Source: Neobacillus niacini (GTDB lineage Bacteria > Bacillota > Bacilli > Bacillales > Cytobacillaceae). From it: 64,000 nt of DNA. The translations under genes were made by a program, and so were the position numbers. The notes beneath the pieces are model-generated. The model did not search any database, was not told where the DNA came from, and worked only from the letters and a program-made list of their open reading frames with translations. Positions within the stretch are counted from its first letter, which is position 1; each line of letters begins with the position of its first letter. Below are positions 54,083 through 62,727 of the stretch, in pieces. The stretch covers positions 87,801 through 151,800 of the forward strand of contig NZ_BAWM01000016.1 in the NCBI RefSeq assembly GCF_000759675.1, read 5' to 3'.

Positions 54083-54973
54083 ATGAAGCACTATCTGGCC
54101 TTTGATATCGGAGGAACACAAATTAAATATGGGATTGTAACCGAAAATGGAGATATTCTATCTCACTTTATGATGGATACAGAAGCCCATCTCGGCGGCC
54201 GGGCGATCATCGATAAAGTAATTGCAGCAGGTAAAAGCATTGTGGCGGACCATTCCCTCAGCGGAATTGCTATTAGCACAGCCGGACAAGTTAATTTCCA
54301 AACGGGAACGATTGTAGCTGCCGGTGATACAATCCCGCATTATACTGGTGTCGAAATCAAGAAGCTTGTCAGTGAGGCCCTCGGACTGCCAGTTGAAGTT
54401 AGAAATGATGTGGACTGTGCGGCCCTTGGTGAGATGTGGCTTGGAAATCACGTCTCAAACAGCTTCATTGCTTTGACCGTGGGTACAGGCATCGGCGGAG
54501 CGATTGTGATTGATGGAAAAATGTATTCAGGGCATTCATTCAGTGCAGGGGAATGGGGCTATATGCTCGTTGACGGAGAACCCTTTGAAAAAAATGCCTC
54601 GGTTTCAGGATTAATTCAGTTTGCCAATCACTATAAAGAAAAACGTCAATGGACCGGAAAAGAAATTTTTGATTTATATGACCAAGGTGATGAGGAGATT
54701 CAGATGGCTGTCAGACAGTTTTTCCGTTATCTAGCGATGGGCATCTCGAACCTTATTTATATTTTTAATCCGGAAAAAGTCATCATCGGCGGCGGCATTA
54801 CGGCTCGGGGAGAGAAGTTTTTGCAGGAAGTAAAAGAAGAAGTCGAAAAATATTTGTTACCTTCTTTTAATAAAAATACGGAAATTGTTCTTGCAAAGCT
54901 ATCTAATCAGGCCGGAATGATTGGAGCAGTTTACCACTTTATGGGGTTTCCATATGATCCATGTAAACTATAA
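54083..54973 (+). CDS. nanK: ROK family kinase, probable N-acetylmannosamine kinase lacking the zinc motif
   Basis: Sugar kinase of 296 residues with phosphate loop FDIGGTQIKYG, sugar loop RNDVDCAALGE, TVGTGIGGAIVIDG and adenosine motif VIIGGGITARG. The usual ROK zinc module (GHxx followed by CxCGxxGCxE) is absent: the sequence reads SAGEWGYMLVDGE with Tyr in place of His and no cysteines. Zinc-free ROK kinases are known. The ATG at 54083 follows the nanE stop by 2 bases with GGAAGGAATT upstream; a longer frame from 54005 lies inside nanE. Context gives ManNAc as substrate; specificity is otherwise unproven. Confidence 0.88.
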   Translation: MKHYLAFDIGGTQIKYGIVTENGDILSHFMMDTEAHLGGRAIIDKVIAAGKSIVADHSLSGIAISTAGQVNFQTGTIVAAGDTIPHYTGVEIKKLVSEALGLPVEVRNDVDCAALGEMWLGNHVSNSFIALTVGTGIGGAIVIDGKMYSGHSFSAGEWGYMLVDGEPFEKNASVSGLIQFANHYKEKRQWTGKEIFDLYDQGDEEIQMAVRQFFRYLAMGISNLIYIFNPEKVIIGGGITARGEKFLQEVKEEVEKYLLPSFNKNTEIVLAKLSNQAGMIGAVYHFMGFPYDPCKL

Positions 54974-54992
54974 GTAAGTAATACAATATAAG

Positions 54993-55028
54993 TTGTTGGG
55001 TTGACTCAACAAGTAGCGGTGGTATAAT
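54993..55028 (+). promoter_or_regulatory. Sigma-A promoter with palindromic operator over the -35 box
   Basis: TTGACT (55001-55006), 16 bases, then TATAAT (55023-55028). The imperfect palindrome TTGTTGGGTTGACTCAACAA (54993-55012) covers the -35 hexamer, the expected place for a repressor. It drives the GH123-like and GH35 genes, which are thus a separate unit from the nan genes. Confidence 0.65.
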
Positions 55029-55061
55029 TTAGGTAATTTAGATCGAGAGGGTGGAGTAATT

Positions 55062-56747
55062 TTGGTGGAAAGAGAATTTTTAACAAGAAGTTTATGTTCT
55101 TTAACAAAGGTTTTTGCTGATCAAGAACTGAAAGACAAGGCTATTAACAAAGGTTCAGCACTTTTAAATGAATCGTATTCTTTCCAGATTGCCTATAAAT
55201 CTAGAACACTATTAAAAGATATTAGAGTGCAGGTAAATTCTGCTTTAAATGAGAAGATCACAGTCCGTTCTGTGGGGCTCGTTCCATCTGAATTACCATG
55301 TTACCATGATCATGATGATCTCATACTTAAGTCTACACCAGGATTATATCCGGATCCCCTTTATCCGATTCATGATTTAGATGGTTTAATAGCCTTTCCA
55401 GAACAGTGGCGTGCTATTTGGATTACTGTCGATCCTCAGGGAGACGTGAATCCAGGCAGACACCCTATTGAAGTAATCTTTGAAAAGAAAAACGGGGAAT
55501 TTCTTGGTAAGGAGGTTTTCGAATTAGAGGTTATTGCCGCCGAACTGCCTCAACAAAAATTAATACATACAGAATGGTTTCATACGGATTGCCTGGCTAC
55601 TCATTACAATGTTGAGGTCTTTAGTGAGGAGCATTGGAGAAGAATTGAGCAATTTGTTGAAACTGCGGCAAAGCATGGAATGAATATGATTCTCACACCA
55701 ATATTTACACCTCCTTTAGATACCGAGGTCGGGGGAGAACGGCCGACTGTGCAGCTAGTTGACGTAGAAAAGTCAGATGAAAGGTACTTTTTCAAATTTG
55801 AAAAGCTAAAAAGATGGATTGATTTATGTAGAAAACAAGGAATAAAGTATTTTGAGTTTTCTCATCTTTTTACCCAATGGGGAGCAAAGCATGCACCGAA
55901 AATAGTTGGGCATGAAAATGGAGAATTAAAACAATTTTTTGGCTGGGAAACGGATGCAACGAGTCTAGAATATCGAGATTTTCTTCAGCAATTTCTTCCT
56001 AGTTTACTAGAATTTATTAACCAAAATGATTTAGAAGATCAATGCTTTTTCCATGTTTCGGATGAGCCGCATCTTAACCAGGTTGAATCTTATAAAAATG
56101 CTAGTTTAATCCTGCAGGAATATTTAAAAGATTTTCCAGTTATTGATGCGCTTTCAGACTATACCTTCTATGAAAAAGGCCTTGTCAAAAATCCAATTCC
56201 ATCCAATGACCATATCAATACCTTTTTGGAGAATGGAGTAGAAAATCTTTGGACCTACTATTGCTGTGCCCAATATAAAAAGGTTGCAAACCGATTTTTC
56301 TCAATGCCATCGTTCCGTAATCGGGTTTTAGGTATCCAACTATATAAATATAAAATCGCTGGCTTTCTTCATTGGGGATATAATTTTTGGTATTCACAAT
56401 ACTCGAAAAAGCCCATTGATCCATTTAAGAATACCGATGCCAATTATTCATTCCCTTCTGGCGATGCTTTTCTTGTTTATCCCGGTGAAGATGGTCCAAT
56501 CGAATCAATAAGACTTGAGGTTTTACATGAAGCACTGCAAGATTTAAGAGCGCTTCAATTGCTGGAAAGCTTTGTTGGCAGAGAACAGGTTTTAGCACTT
56601 TTGCAAGAAGGATTGGATCATGAAATCACCTTTGATCAATATCCTCAAGACCAAGAGTGGTACCTTCAAAAAAGGGATCAGATTAATAACAAAATTAAAG
56701 AAAAAACCTTTAAATCCAAGGGGGAAGGTGTAGTATGTCAGCATTAA
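55062..56747 (+). CDS. DUF4091/GH123-like glycoside hydrolase
   Basis: A 561-residue cytoplasmic protein (no signal peptide) with an N-terminal beta-sandwich (to about 155), a TIM-barrel-like catalytic region (HTEWFHTDCLATHYNVEVF at the start, FHVSDEPH with Asp334-Glu335, then GIQLYKYKIAGFLHWGYNFW) and a C-terminal helical DUF4091 segment (SIRLEVLHEALQDLRALQLL). The adjacent Asp-Glu pair corresponds to the catalytic pair of GH123 beta-N-acetylgalactosaminidases. Start TTG at 55062 or GTG at 55065 after GGGTGGAG. It overlaps the GH35 gene by 13 bases. GalNAc-releasing activity is an inference; DUF4091 proteins are functionally varied. Confidence 0.82.
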   Translation: MVEREFLTRSLCSLTKVFADQELKDKAINKGSALLNESYSFQIAYKSRTLLKDIRVQVNSALNEKITVRSVGLVPSELPCYHDHDDLILKSTPGLYPDPLYPIHDLDGLIAFPEQWRAIWITVDPQGDVNPGRHPIEVIFEKKNGEFLGKEVFELEVIAAELPQQKLIHTEWFHTDCLATHYNVEVFSEEHWRRIEQFVETAAKHGMNMILTPIFTPPLDTEVGGERPTVQLVDVEKSDERYFFKFEKLKRWIDLCRKQGIKYFEFSHLFTQWGAKHAPKIVGHENGELKQFFGWETDATSLEYRDFLQQFLPSLLEFINQNDLEDQCFFHVSDEPHLNQVESYKNASLILQEYLKDFPVIDALSDYTFYEKGLVKNPIPSNDHINTFLENGVENLWTYYCCAQYKKVANRFFSMPSFRNRVLGIQLYKYKIAGFLHWGYNFWYSQYSKKPIDPFKNTDANYSFPSGDAFLVYPGEDGPIESIRLEVLHEALQDLRALQLLESFVGREQVLALLQEGLDHEITFDQYPQDQEWYLQKRDQINNKIKEKTFKSKGEGVVCQH

Positions 56748-58480
56748 CCTATAATCAAAATTCATTTTTATTGGATGGCAAAGAAATTCGCTTATTAAGC
56801 GGTGCCATGCATTATTTCCGGACAGTGCCAGAATACTGGGAAGACCGATTAATAAAATTGAGAGAATGCGGGTTTAATACGGTAGAAACCTACGTAGCAT
56901 GGAATTTACATGAACCTGAGGAGGGTCAATTTGTATTTGAAGGCATCGCAGACATTGAGCGATTCATCAAAACGGCAGAAAAAGTTGGTCTGCATGTCAT
57001 TGTCCGCCCTGGCCCTTATATTTGTGCTGAGTGGGAATTTGGCGGTTTCCCTTATTGGTTATTGAAGGTGCCAAATATCCAATTACGCTGTTTTAATCAA
57101 CCGTATTTAGAAAAAGTAGATGCGTTTTTCGATGTATTATTTGAAAGATTGCAGCAATTGTTGCGTGGAAGCGGCGGTCCTATTATTGCGATTCAGGTTG
57201 AGAATGAGTATGGCAGTTATGGAAATGACCAAAAGTATTTGCAATATATGCGGGACAGCGTCCAAAAACGAATCGGACAGGAGCTGCTTTTTACTTCCGA
57301 TGGTCCGGCACCAAGTATGCTGAATGGCGGGATGATTGAAGATGTATTTGAAACCGTAAATTTTGGTTCCCGCGCAGAAATCGCTTTTGAACAATTAAAG
57401 CAGTTTCAGCCGAATGCTCCGCTGATGTGTATGGAGTTTTGGCACGGGTGGTTCGATCATTGGGGCGAAGAGCATCACACTCGATCCTCTGATAGTGTCA
57501 TAGAAACATTGGAGAGTATTTTAGAGCAAAATGGTTCTGTCAATTTTTATATGGCCCATGGCGGGACAAATTTTGGTTTTTATAATGGAGCCAATCATAA
57601 TGAAGAAAACTATATGCCGACAATTACAAGCTATGACTATGATGGCTTGTTGACAGAATCTGGGGATGTGACAGAAAAATTCTTTGCGGTGAGAAAGACG
57701 TTTGAAAAATATGTTGAGTTGCCAGAAATGAAATTACCTCCGGTCACACCGAAAAAGCAATATGGTGAGGTCCAGTTCGCGGAGCGTGTTGCGTTGCTAG
57801 CTTCATTGAATCAACTTTCCAGTCCACAACAGAGCCAAACTCCTTTAACGATGGAGGAGTATGGGCAGGATTATGGGTTTATTGTCTATGAAACGGTGAT
57901 TAAAGGAGCTTACGGGAAGCAAACAATCACGGTTCAGAATATCCATGACCGCGGGCAGATTTATTTGAACGGTAAATATGCTGGCTTAGTCGAGCGAATT
58001 GGCGGGCGCTCAAGTATTGAGGTTAACATCACCGAGGAAGAAACGAAACTGCAGATTGTTGTTGAAAATATGGGACGTGTCAACTATGGTCCGTTACTTA
58101 AGGATTATAAGGGGATTACTGAAGGCGTACGAGCAGGGAATCAATTTTTATTTGATTGGACTGTGTATCCGTTACCGTTAAATGATTTGAGTTCCTTGAA
58201 GTTCGCAAGTGATGAGGCAAAAGAAAATCATCCTTATCTTCACCAGGGAACTTTAATTATTGATGAAGCGGCCGATACGTTCATCGATATGTCCGGGTGG
58301 ACGAAAGGGGTCGTCTTTGTAAATGGGCATAACCTTGGTCGATATTGGGAAATCGGACCACAGCAAACCCTCTATGTCCCAGCTTCATTTTTGCATAAGG
58401 GAGAAAATGAAATCGTGATTTTGGAACTACATGGGCATAAAGGAACTGTAACATTTGTGGACCAACCGGTTCTGGGATAA
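56735..58480 (+). CDS. Intracellular beta-galactosidase, GH35 family, second copy
   Basis: A 581-residue GH35 enzyme, colinear with 6610-8358: SGAMHYFRTVPEYWEDRL, acid/base Glu158 in NEYGSYGND, nucleophile Glu234 in CMEFWHGWFDHWGEEHH, and C-terminal HNLGRYWEIGPQQTLYVP. No signal peptide. The start overlaps the end of the preceding gene by 13 bases with GGGGGAAGG before it, indicating translational coupling with the GH123-like enzyme. In a glycan such as Gal-beta-1,3-GalNAc the two enzymes would act in succession. Product family certain; linkage preference inferred. Confidence 0.94.
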   Translation: MSALTYNQNSFLLDGKEIRLLSGAMHYFRTVPEYWEDRLIKLRECGFNTVETYVAWNLHEPEEGQFVFEGIADIERFIKTAEKVGLHVIVRPGPYICAEWEFGGFPYWLLKVPNIQLRCFNQPYLEKVDAFFDVLFERLQQLLRGSGGPIIAIQVENEYGSYGNDQKYLQYMRDSVQKRIGQELLFTSDGPAPSMLNGGMIEDVFETVNFGSRAEIAFEQLKQFQPNAPLMCMEFWHGWFDHWGEEHHTRSSDSVIETLESILEQNGSVNFYMAHGGTNFGFYNGANHNEENYMPTITSYDYDGLLTESGDVTEKFFAVRKTFEKYVELPEMKLPPVTPKKQYGEVQFAERVALLASLNQLSSPQQSQTPLTMEEYGQDYGFIVYETVIKGAYGKQTITVQNIHDRGQIYLNGKYAGLVERIGGRSSIEVNITEEETKLQIVVENMGRVNYGPLLKDYKGITEGVRAGNQFLFDWTVYPLPLNDLSSLKFASDEAKENHPYLHQGTLIIDEAADTFIDMSGWTKGVVFVNGHNLGRYWEIGPQQTLYVPASFLHKGENEIVILELHGHKGTVTFVDQPVLG

Positions 58481-58803
58481 ATAAAGCGGCAGTTTTCCAA
58501 TCTTATTGAAAGAACCTCGGGAGTCTGTGGAGACCTCAATCCTAAAAGAGTTTTCTTGCTAATATGCTGAAGAATATACATCGGCATAAAATCAAAAGGC
58601 GTAAGTGTTTATATCTGCTTACGCCTTTTTTATTATAAGTGAAATCCAAAATATTACATACTCAAGCAAATATCACATATCATCATTTATAGGCTTACTG
58701 AGCGATGATGTCGCATGACAATTCCAAACAAATTTACCATATTTACTACTACCCATCTTGAAAGTAAGCTAAGGTATATTTTTTAAAACTAAAGGAGGAA
58801 GTA
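58481..58803. other. Intergenic region before ABC exporter
   Basis: No gene is seen. It contains the rho-independent terminator at 58594-58633 and an AT-rich stretch with no convincing promoter hexamers; the ribosome site AAAGGAGG lies directly before 58804. Confidence 0.6.
58594..58633 (+). terminator. Rho-independent terminator after second GH35 gene
   Basis: AAAAGGCGTAAG (58594-58605) pairs with CTTACGCCTTTT (58618-58629), followed by more T. Confidence 0.88.
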
Positions 58804-60558
58804 ATGTTAATATTTAAAAAATTAAAGTCGTTTTATCTTCCTTATAAGACGGATTTCATTTGGTCGATGCTTTTTATGGTGGTGATTGCTGGGATTACGG
58901 TTGTTTATCCGATGATTTTGCAGCTGACGATTGATGAAGTGGTTCTTGGGGGGAAATATGATTGGGTACCATGGATTGCTTTAGGATTTATTGCAATTAT
59001 GGCAATAAAAGGACTATCCGCTTTTATTCAACATTATTTGGCGGATATGTTCGGAATAAAATCTGTTTTCCATCTTCGCAATACCTTATATGAAAAACTG
59101 CAGCGGCTTCCGTTCAGCTATTATGATAATGCGAAAACAGGGGACCTGATGTCCCGCTTGACCGCCGATGTAGAGGGGTTCCGCTTCTTTGTTTCCTTTG
59201 GATTTAGTGAGGTTCTCCGCTTTGTTATTGTTGTCGCCGCCAGTTTATTGGTGATGTTTAATTATTCCGTTTCTCTTACGCTTGTGACGATTGCGGCACT
59301 GCCATTCATCAGCATTGTTGTCTATAAATTTGATAAAGACGTACACCCTGCATTCCGCGGAATCCGCGAATCGTTTGGGCGGTTAAACACTAAAGTGCAA
59401 GAAAATATCAGCGGAATACATACCGTCAAAGCCCTATCAAAAGAAGCAGTGGAGATTAAGCGGTTTACAAAGACAAATCAAGACTATCGGACGAAACAGT
59501 TGAATACTGCCGCGGTATGGTCTAAATATTTTCCGCTGATGGAGCTGATTGGAAATATTTCCGTTGTTGTATTAATCGGTTATGGCGGCTATCAAGTCAT
59601 CAATGGCGCCTTAAAACCAGGTGAGCTTGTCGCCTTTTACAGCCTGATTTGGTATATTTTGTGGCCGATCATGCACCTTGGTTTCACGATTAATATGTTC
59701 TCGCAGGCGAAAGCATCTGGTGAGCGGCTGCTGGAAATTCTGGAAGCCGATGAAACGATTTATGATCGAGAGGATGTCAAGAATATCGAAAAAATCGAAG
59801 GAAGTGTGGTCTTTGATCAGGTGACGTTTCGTTATCATAATGAAGGAACAGCGGCACTTCAAGATATCAGCTTTGAAGCACGTCCAGGTAAAACGATTGG
59901 GGTGATCGGGGCAACCGGTTCAGGGAAAACAAGTATCATCCAGCTACTATCACGCTTGTATGAACCAACGGAAGGAAAGATTCTCATCGATGGTCGTCCA
60001 CTAAAGGAATATCGCTTGAAAACACTGCGTTCCGAGATTGGGGTTGTCTTACAGGAAACCTTCCTTTTTTCATCAACGATCAAAGCGAATATTGCTTATG
60101 GAAGACCGGATGCCACGATGGAAGAGATTATCGAAGCCACTAAATGCGCCGAGGCCCATGATTTTATTATGGAGCTGCCAGATGGATATAACACGATGCT
60201 TGGTGAGCGGGGTATGGGCCTATCCGGGGGGCAAAAACAGCGGATTGCGATTGCCCGCGCAATATGTACCGATCCTGCCATTCTTATTTTGGATGATTCG
60301 ACAAGTGCGGTCGATATGGAAACAGAATTTCAAATTCAACATGCCCTTCAGGAAGTAATGAAGGGAAGAACCACCTTTATTATTGCGCACCGAATCTCGT
60401 CATTAAAACATGCAGATGAAATATTAGTGCTGGATAACGGAAAAATTGTTGAACGCGGCACACACGAACAACTTGTAAACAATAATGGTCCATACGAAAG
60501 AATTTACAACATTCAATACCAGGACCATGATGCCATTAAGGAAAAGGCAGTTAGGTAG
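58804..60558 (+). CDS. ABC exporter half-transporter, degenerate-site subunit
   Basis: A 584-residue fusion of an ABC type-1 exporter membrane domain (six helices, about residues 15-300) and a nucleotide-binding domain: Walker A GATGSGKTS, signature LSGGQKQRIAIARAI, Walker B ILILDDSTSAVD with Asp where the catalytic Glu normally stands, and H-loop IIAHRIS. It forms a heterodimer with the next gene product (8 bases apart). Its own ATP site would be the degenerate one, as in BmrC-type subunits. ATG after AAAGGAGG. Probable drug or lipid-like compound export; substrate unknown. Confidence 0.93.
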   Translation: MLIFKKLKSFYLPYKTDFIWSMLFMVVIAGITVVYPMILQLTIDEVVLGGKYDWVPWIALGFIAIMAIKGLSAFIQHYLADMFGIKSVFHLRNTLYEKLQRLPFSYYDNAKTGDLMSRLTADVEGFRFFVSFGFSEVLRFVIVVAASLLVMFNYSVSLTLVTIAALPFISIVVYKFDKDVHPAFRGIRESFGRLNTKVQENISGIHTVKALSKEAVEIKRFTKTNQDYRTKQLNTAAVWSKYFPLMELIGNISVVVLIGYGGYQVINGALKPGELVAFYSLIWYILWPIMHLGFTINMFSQAKASGERLLEILEADETIYDREDVKNIEKIEGSVVFDQVTFRYHNEGTAALQDISFEARPGKTIGVIGATGSGKTSIIQLLSRLYEPTEGKILIDGRPLKEYRLKTLRSEIGVVLQETFLFSSTIKANIAYGRPDATMEEIIEATKCAEAHDFIMELPDGYNTMLGERGMGLSGGQKQRIAIARAICTDPAILILDDSTSAVDMETEFQIQHALQEVMKGRTTFIIAHRISSLKHADEILVLDNGKIVERGTHEQLVNNNGPYERIYNIQYQDHDAIKEKAVR

Positions 60559-60566
60559 GTGTAAAG

Positions 60567-62387
60567 ATGGAAGAAAAGCACAAGAAACAACTGATATTAG
60601 AGAGGTTTCACTATTCACAAGAGCAAGTGATCGATAAAGCGTTTAACTGGCAGCAAATATGGCGGTTATTACAGTATGTAAAACCGTATGCCAAAACGTA
60701 TCTACCGCTTTCGTTTCTGGCCGTTATCCTGGCAACGGCCATCCGGTTAATCATTCCGATTTTGATTGGTGTCTATACAATGGACCGGGCAATTATTGAA
60801 AAGGATACGGGACTGCTATTAAAATTAGTTTTCATTATTTCAGGATTATATTTGCTGTCTTATTTGGTCAATGCCTTAAGAATTCGATGGATGAATATGC
60901 TTGGGCAAAATGTCATTTATGATTTACGCCAGCATTTATTTACCCATGTCCAGTCATTGTCCCATCGGTTCTTTGACCAGCGTTCGGCAGGTTCGATTCT
61001 GGTACGGATTATGAATGATATTAACTCATTGCAGGAGCTGTTTACGAATGGCGTTATTAATCTTTTAACTGATTTTCTACTGTTGTTGGCGGTCATTTTT
61101 ATCTTATTCTCGTTGAATGCCAAACTCACGATTGCGATTATGGTTATATTACCAATCATGTTTTTTATTTCAACAAGTCTGCGAAAAAAGATTCGCTTAT
61201 CGTGGCAGATGGTCCGAATAAAGCAGTCGAAAATTAATTCTCATTTGAATGAAAGCATTCAAGGAATTCGAGTGACGCAGGTATTTACTCAAGAAGAAGA
61301 AAACATCCAGTTTTTTAAGGGACTCAACCAGGAAAACTTTGAAACATGGCAGGAAGCGGTAAAGAAAAATGCGATGTTTGGCCCGTTTGTGGAAATGACG
61401 AATGCTGTCGGGACGGCGATTTTGATTTGGTATGGTGCTTTTCTGGTAATGAACGGCGTAAGCACCATCGGGGAATTTGTATCGTTTGCCTTTTATTTAG
61501 GGATGTTCTGGGAGCCGATTTCCCGTCTTGGGCAATTATATAACCAGCTCTTGATTGGAATGGCGTCCTCCGAGCGGATTTTTGAGTTTTTAGATGAACG
61601 GCCGCTTGTCGCAGAAGCTCGAAACGCACGGATGCTTCCTACGTTGAATGGCAGAATTGAGTTTGAAGATGTAACGTTTTCCTATGATGAAAAAAGAACG
61701 GCGTTAAATGGTGTTTCTTTCTCGATTCAGGCAGGTGAGACGTGTGCGCTTGTCGGGCACACTGGATCAGGGAAGACAACAATAGCGAATTTGGTCAGCC
61801 GTTTTTATGATGCGACCGGTGGTGTGGTGAAAATTGACGGCCACCCAATTCAGGATCTTTCCATTGCCAGTTTGCGGTCACAAATTAGTATCGTGCTCCA
61901 GGATACGTTTATTTTTTCAGGGACAATCATGGAAAATATCCGCTTTGGCAACCCACGAGCAAGTGATGAGCAAGTAATAGCAGCTGCGCAAGCTGTTGGG
62001 GCGGATGCTTTCATTACGCAGCTTTCTAATGGGTATCAAACAGAAGTCGAAGAACGGGGAAATGTTTTGTCTGTAGGAGAACGCCAGCTGCTTTCTTTCG
62101 CAAGGGCGCTCCTCGCTGATCCCAAAATTCTTATTCTAGATGAAGCAACCGCAAGTATTGATACGGAGACTGAAGTTAAGATTCAGCGGGCATTAAAAAC
62201 ATTATTAAAAGGAAGAACGGCTATTATGATTGCCCACAGGCTCTCGACGATTCGAGAGGCAGATAAGATTATTGTTATGGATCATGGTACTATCCTTGAG
62301 CAAGGAAACCACGAGATGTTAATGGGCAAACATGGAGTTTATTACGATTTGGTAAAAGCTCAATACAAAATGCTTGGTGTTGGTTGA
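60567..62387 (+). CDS. ABC exporter half-transporter, catalytic subunit
   Basis: A 606-residue half-transporter with an N-terminal extension of about 45 residues, six membrane helices, and a nucleotide-binding domain with Walker A GHTGSGKTT, signature LSVGERQLLSFARAL (deviating from LSGGQ), Walker B ILILDEATASID with the catalytic Glu, and H-loop MIAHRLS. Combined with the LSGGQ of the preceding subunit it makes the hydrolytically competent site. ATG after AGGTGTAAAG. Two terminators follow. Confidence 0.93.
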   Translation: MEEKHKKQLILERFHYSQEQVIDKAFNWQQIWRLLQYVKPYAKTYLPLSFLAVILATAIRLIIPILIGVYTMDRAIIEKDTGLLLKLVFIISGLYLLSYLVNALRIRWMNMLGQNVIYDLRQHLFTHVQSLSHRFFDQRSAGSILVRIMNDINSLQELFTNGVINLLTDFLLLLAVIFILFSLNAKLTIAIMVILPIMFFISTSLRKKIRLSWQMVRIKQSKINSHLNESIQGIRVTQVFTQEEENIQFFKGLNQENFETWQEAVKKNAMFGPFVEMTNAVGTAILIWYGAFLVMNGVSTIGEFVSFAFYLGMFWEPISRLGQLYNQLLIGMASSERIFEFLDERPLVAEARNARMLPTLNGRIEFEDVTFSYDEKRTALNGVSFSIQAGETCALVGHTGSGKTTIANLVSRFYDATGGVVKIDGHPIQDLSIASLRSQISIVLQDTFIFSGTIMENIRFGNPRASDEQVIAAAQAVGADAFITQLSNGYQTEVEERGNVLSVGERQLLSFARALLADPKILILDEATASIDTETEVKIQRALKTLLKGRTAIMIAHRLSTIREADKIIVMDHGTILEQGNHEMLMGKHGVYYDLVKAQYKMLGVG

Positions 62388-62410
62388 TTATTTCAAAGTG
62401 GAATACGATG

Positions 62411-62457
62411 AAAAAGGCTGAAAAAATGTATATAAAAATTCTATCAGCCTTTTTTTA
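62411..62457 (+). terminator. Terminator of the ABC exporter operon
   Basis: AAAAGGCTGA and TCAGCCTTTTTTT pair across a 22-base AT-rich loop. Confidence 0.75.
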
Positions 62458-62477
62458 ATCATCAAATTCGGATAATT

Positions 62478-62516
62478 CGAAAGGTAGAACTCAAATGGAG
62501 TTCTACCTTTTTTTAA
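62478..62516 (+). terminator. Second tandem terminator
   Basis: AAGGTAGAACTC-N4-GAGTTCTACCTT (one base offset) followed by seven T. Confidence 0.8.
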
Positions 62517-62727
62517 ATAAGGAAGTAAGTAAAAAGCGAAAGTTTTAGGCAATGGGTAAAAAAACTACACGCATTAGTATAAATATTACACACGGCACGC
62601 ATTACTTTCTTCGGTATACTAAAGAAGGTATTGATGGAATATTTAAAATTATTAAAAAGTAAAGGTTGTAGCGATTCTTTTTAATAGATTTATATCTGTA
62701 TGGTAATAAAGAAGGGATTGTGTTGGG

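Larger units (their letters stand above)
62388..62727. other. Intergenic region with two terminators and a promoter area
   Basis: No gene is seen. It holds two consecutive terminators (62411-62457, 62478-62516), then about 200 AT-rich bases with TATACT near 62615 as a possible -10 box for the downstream gene; no clear -35 is visible. Confidence 0.55.
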
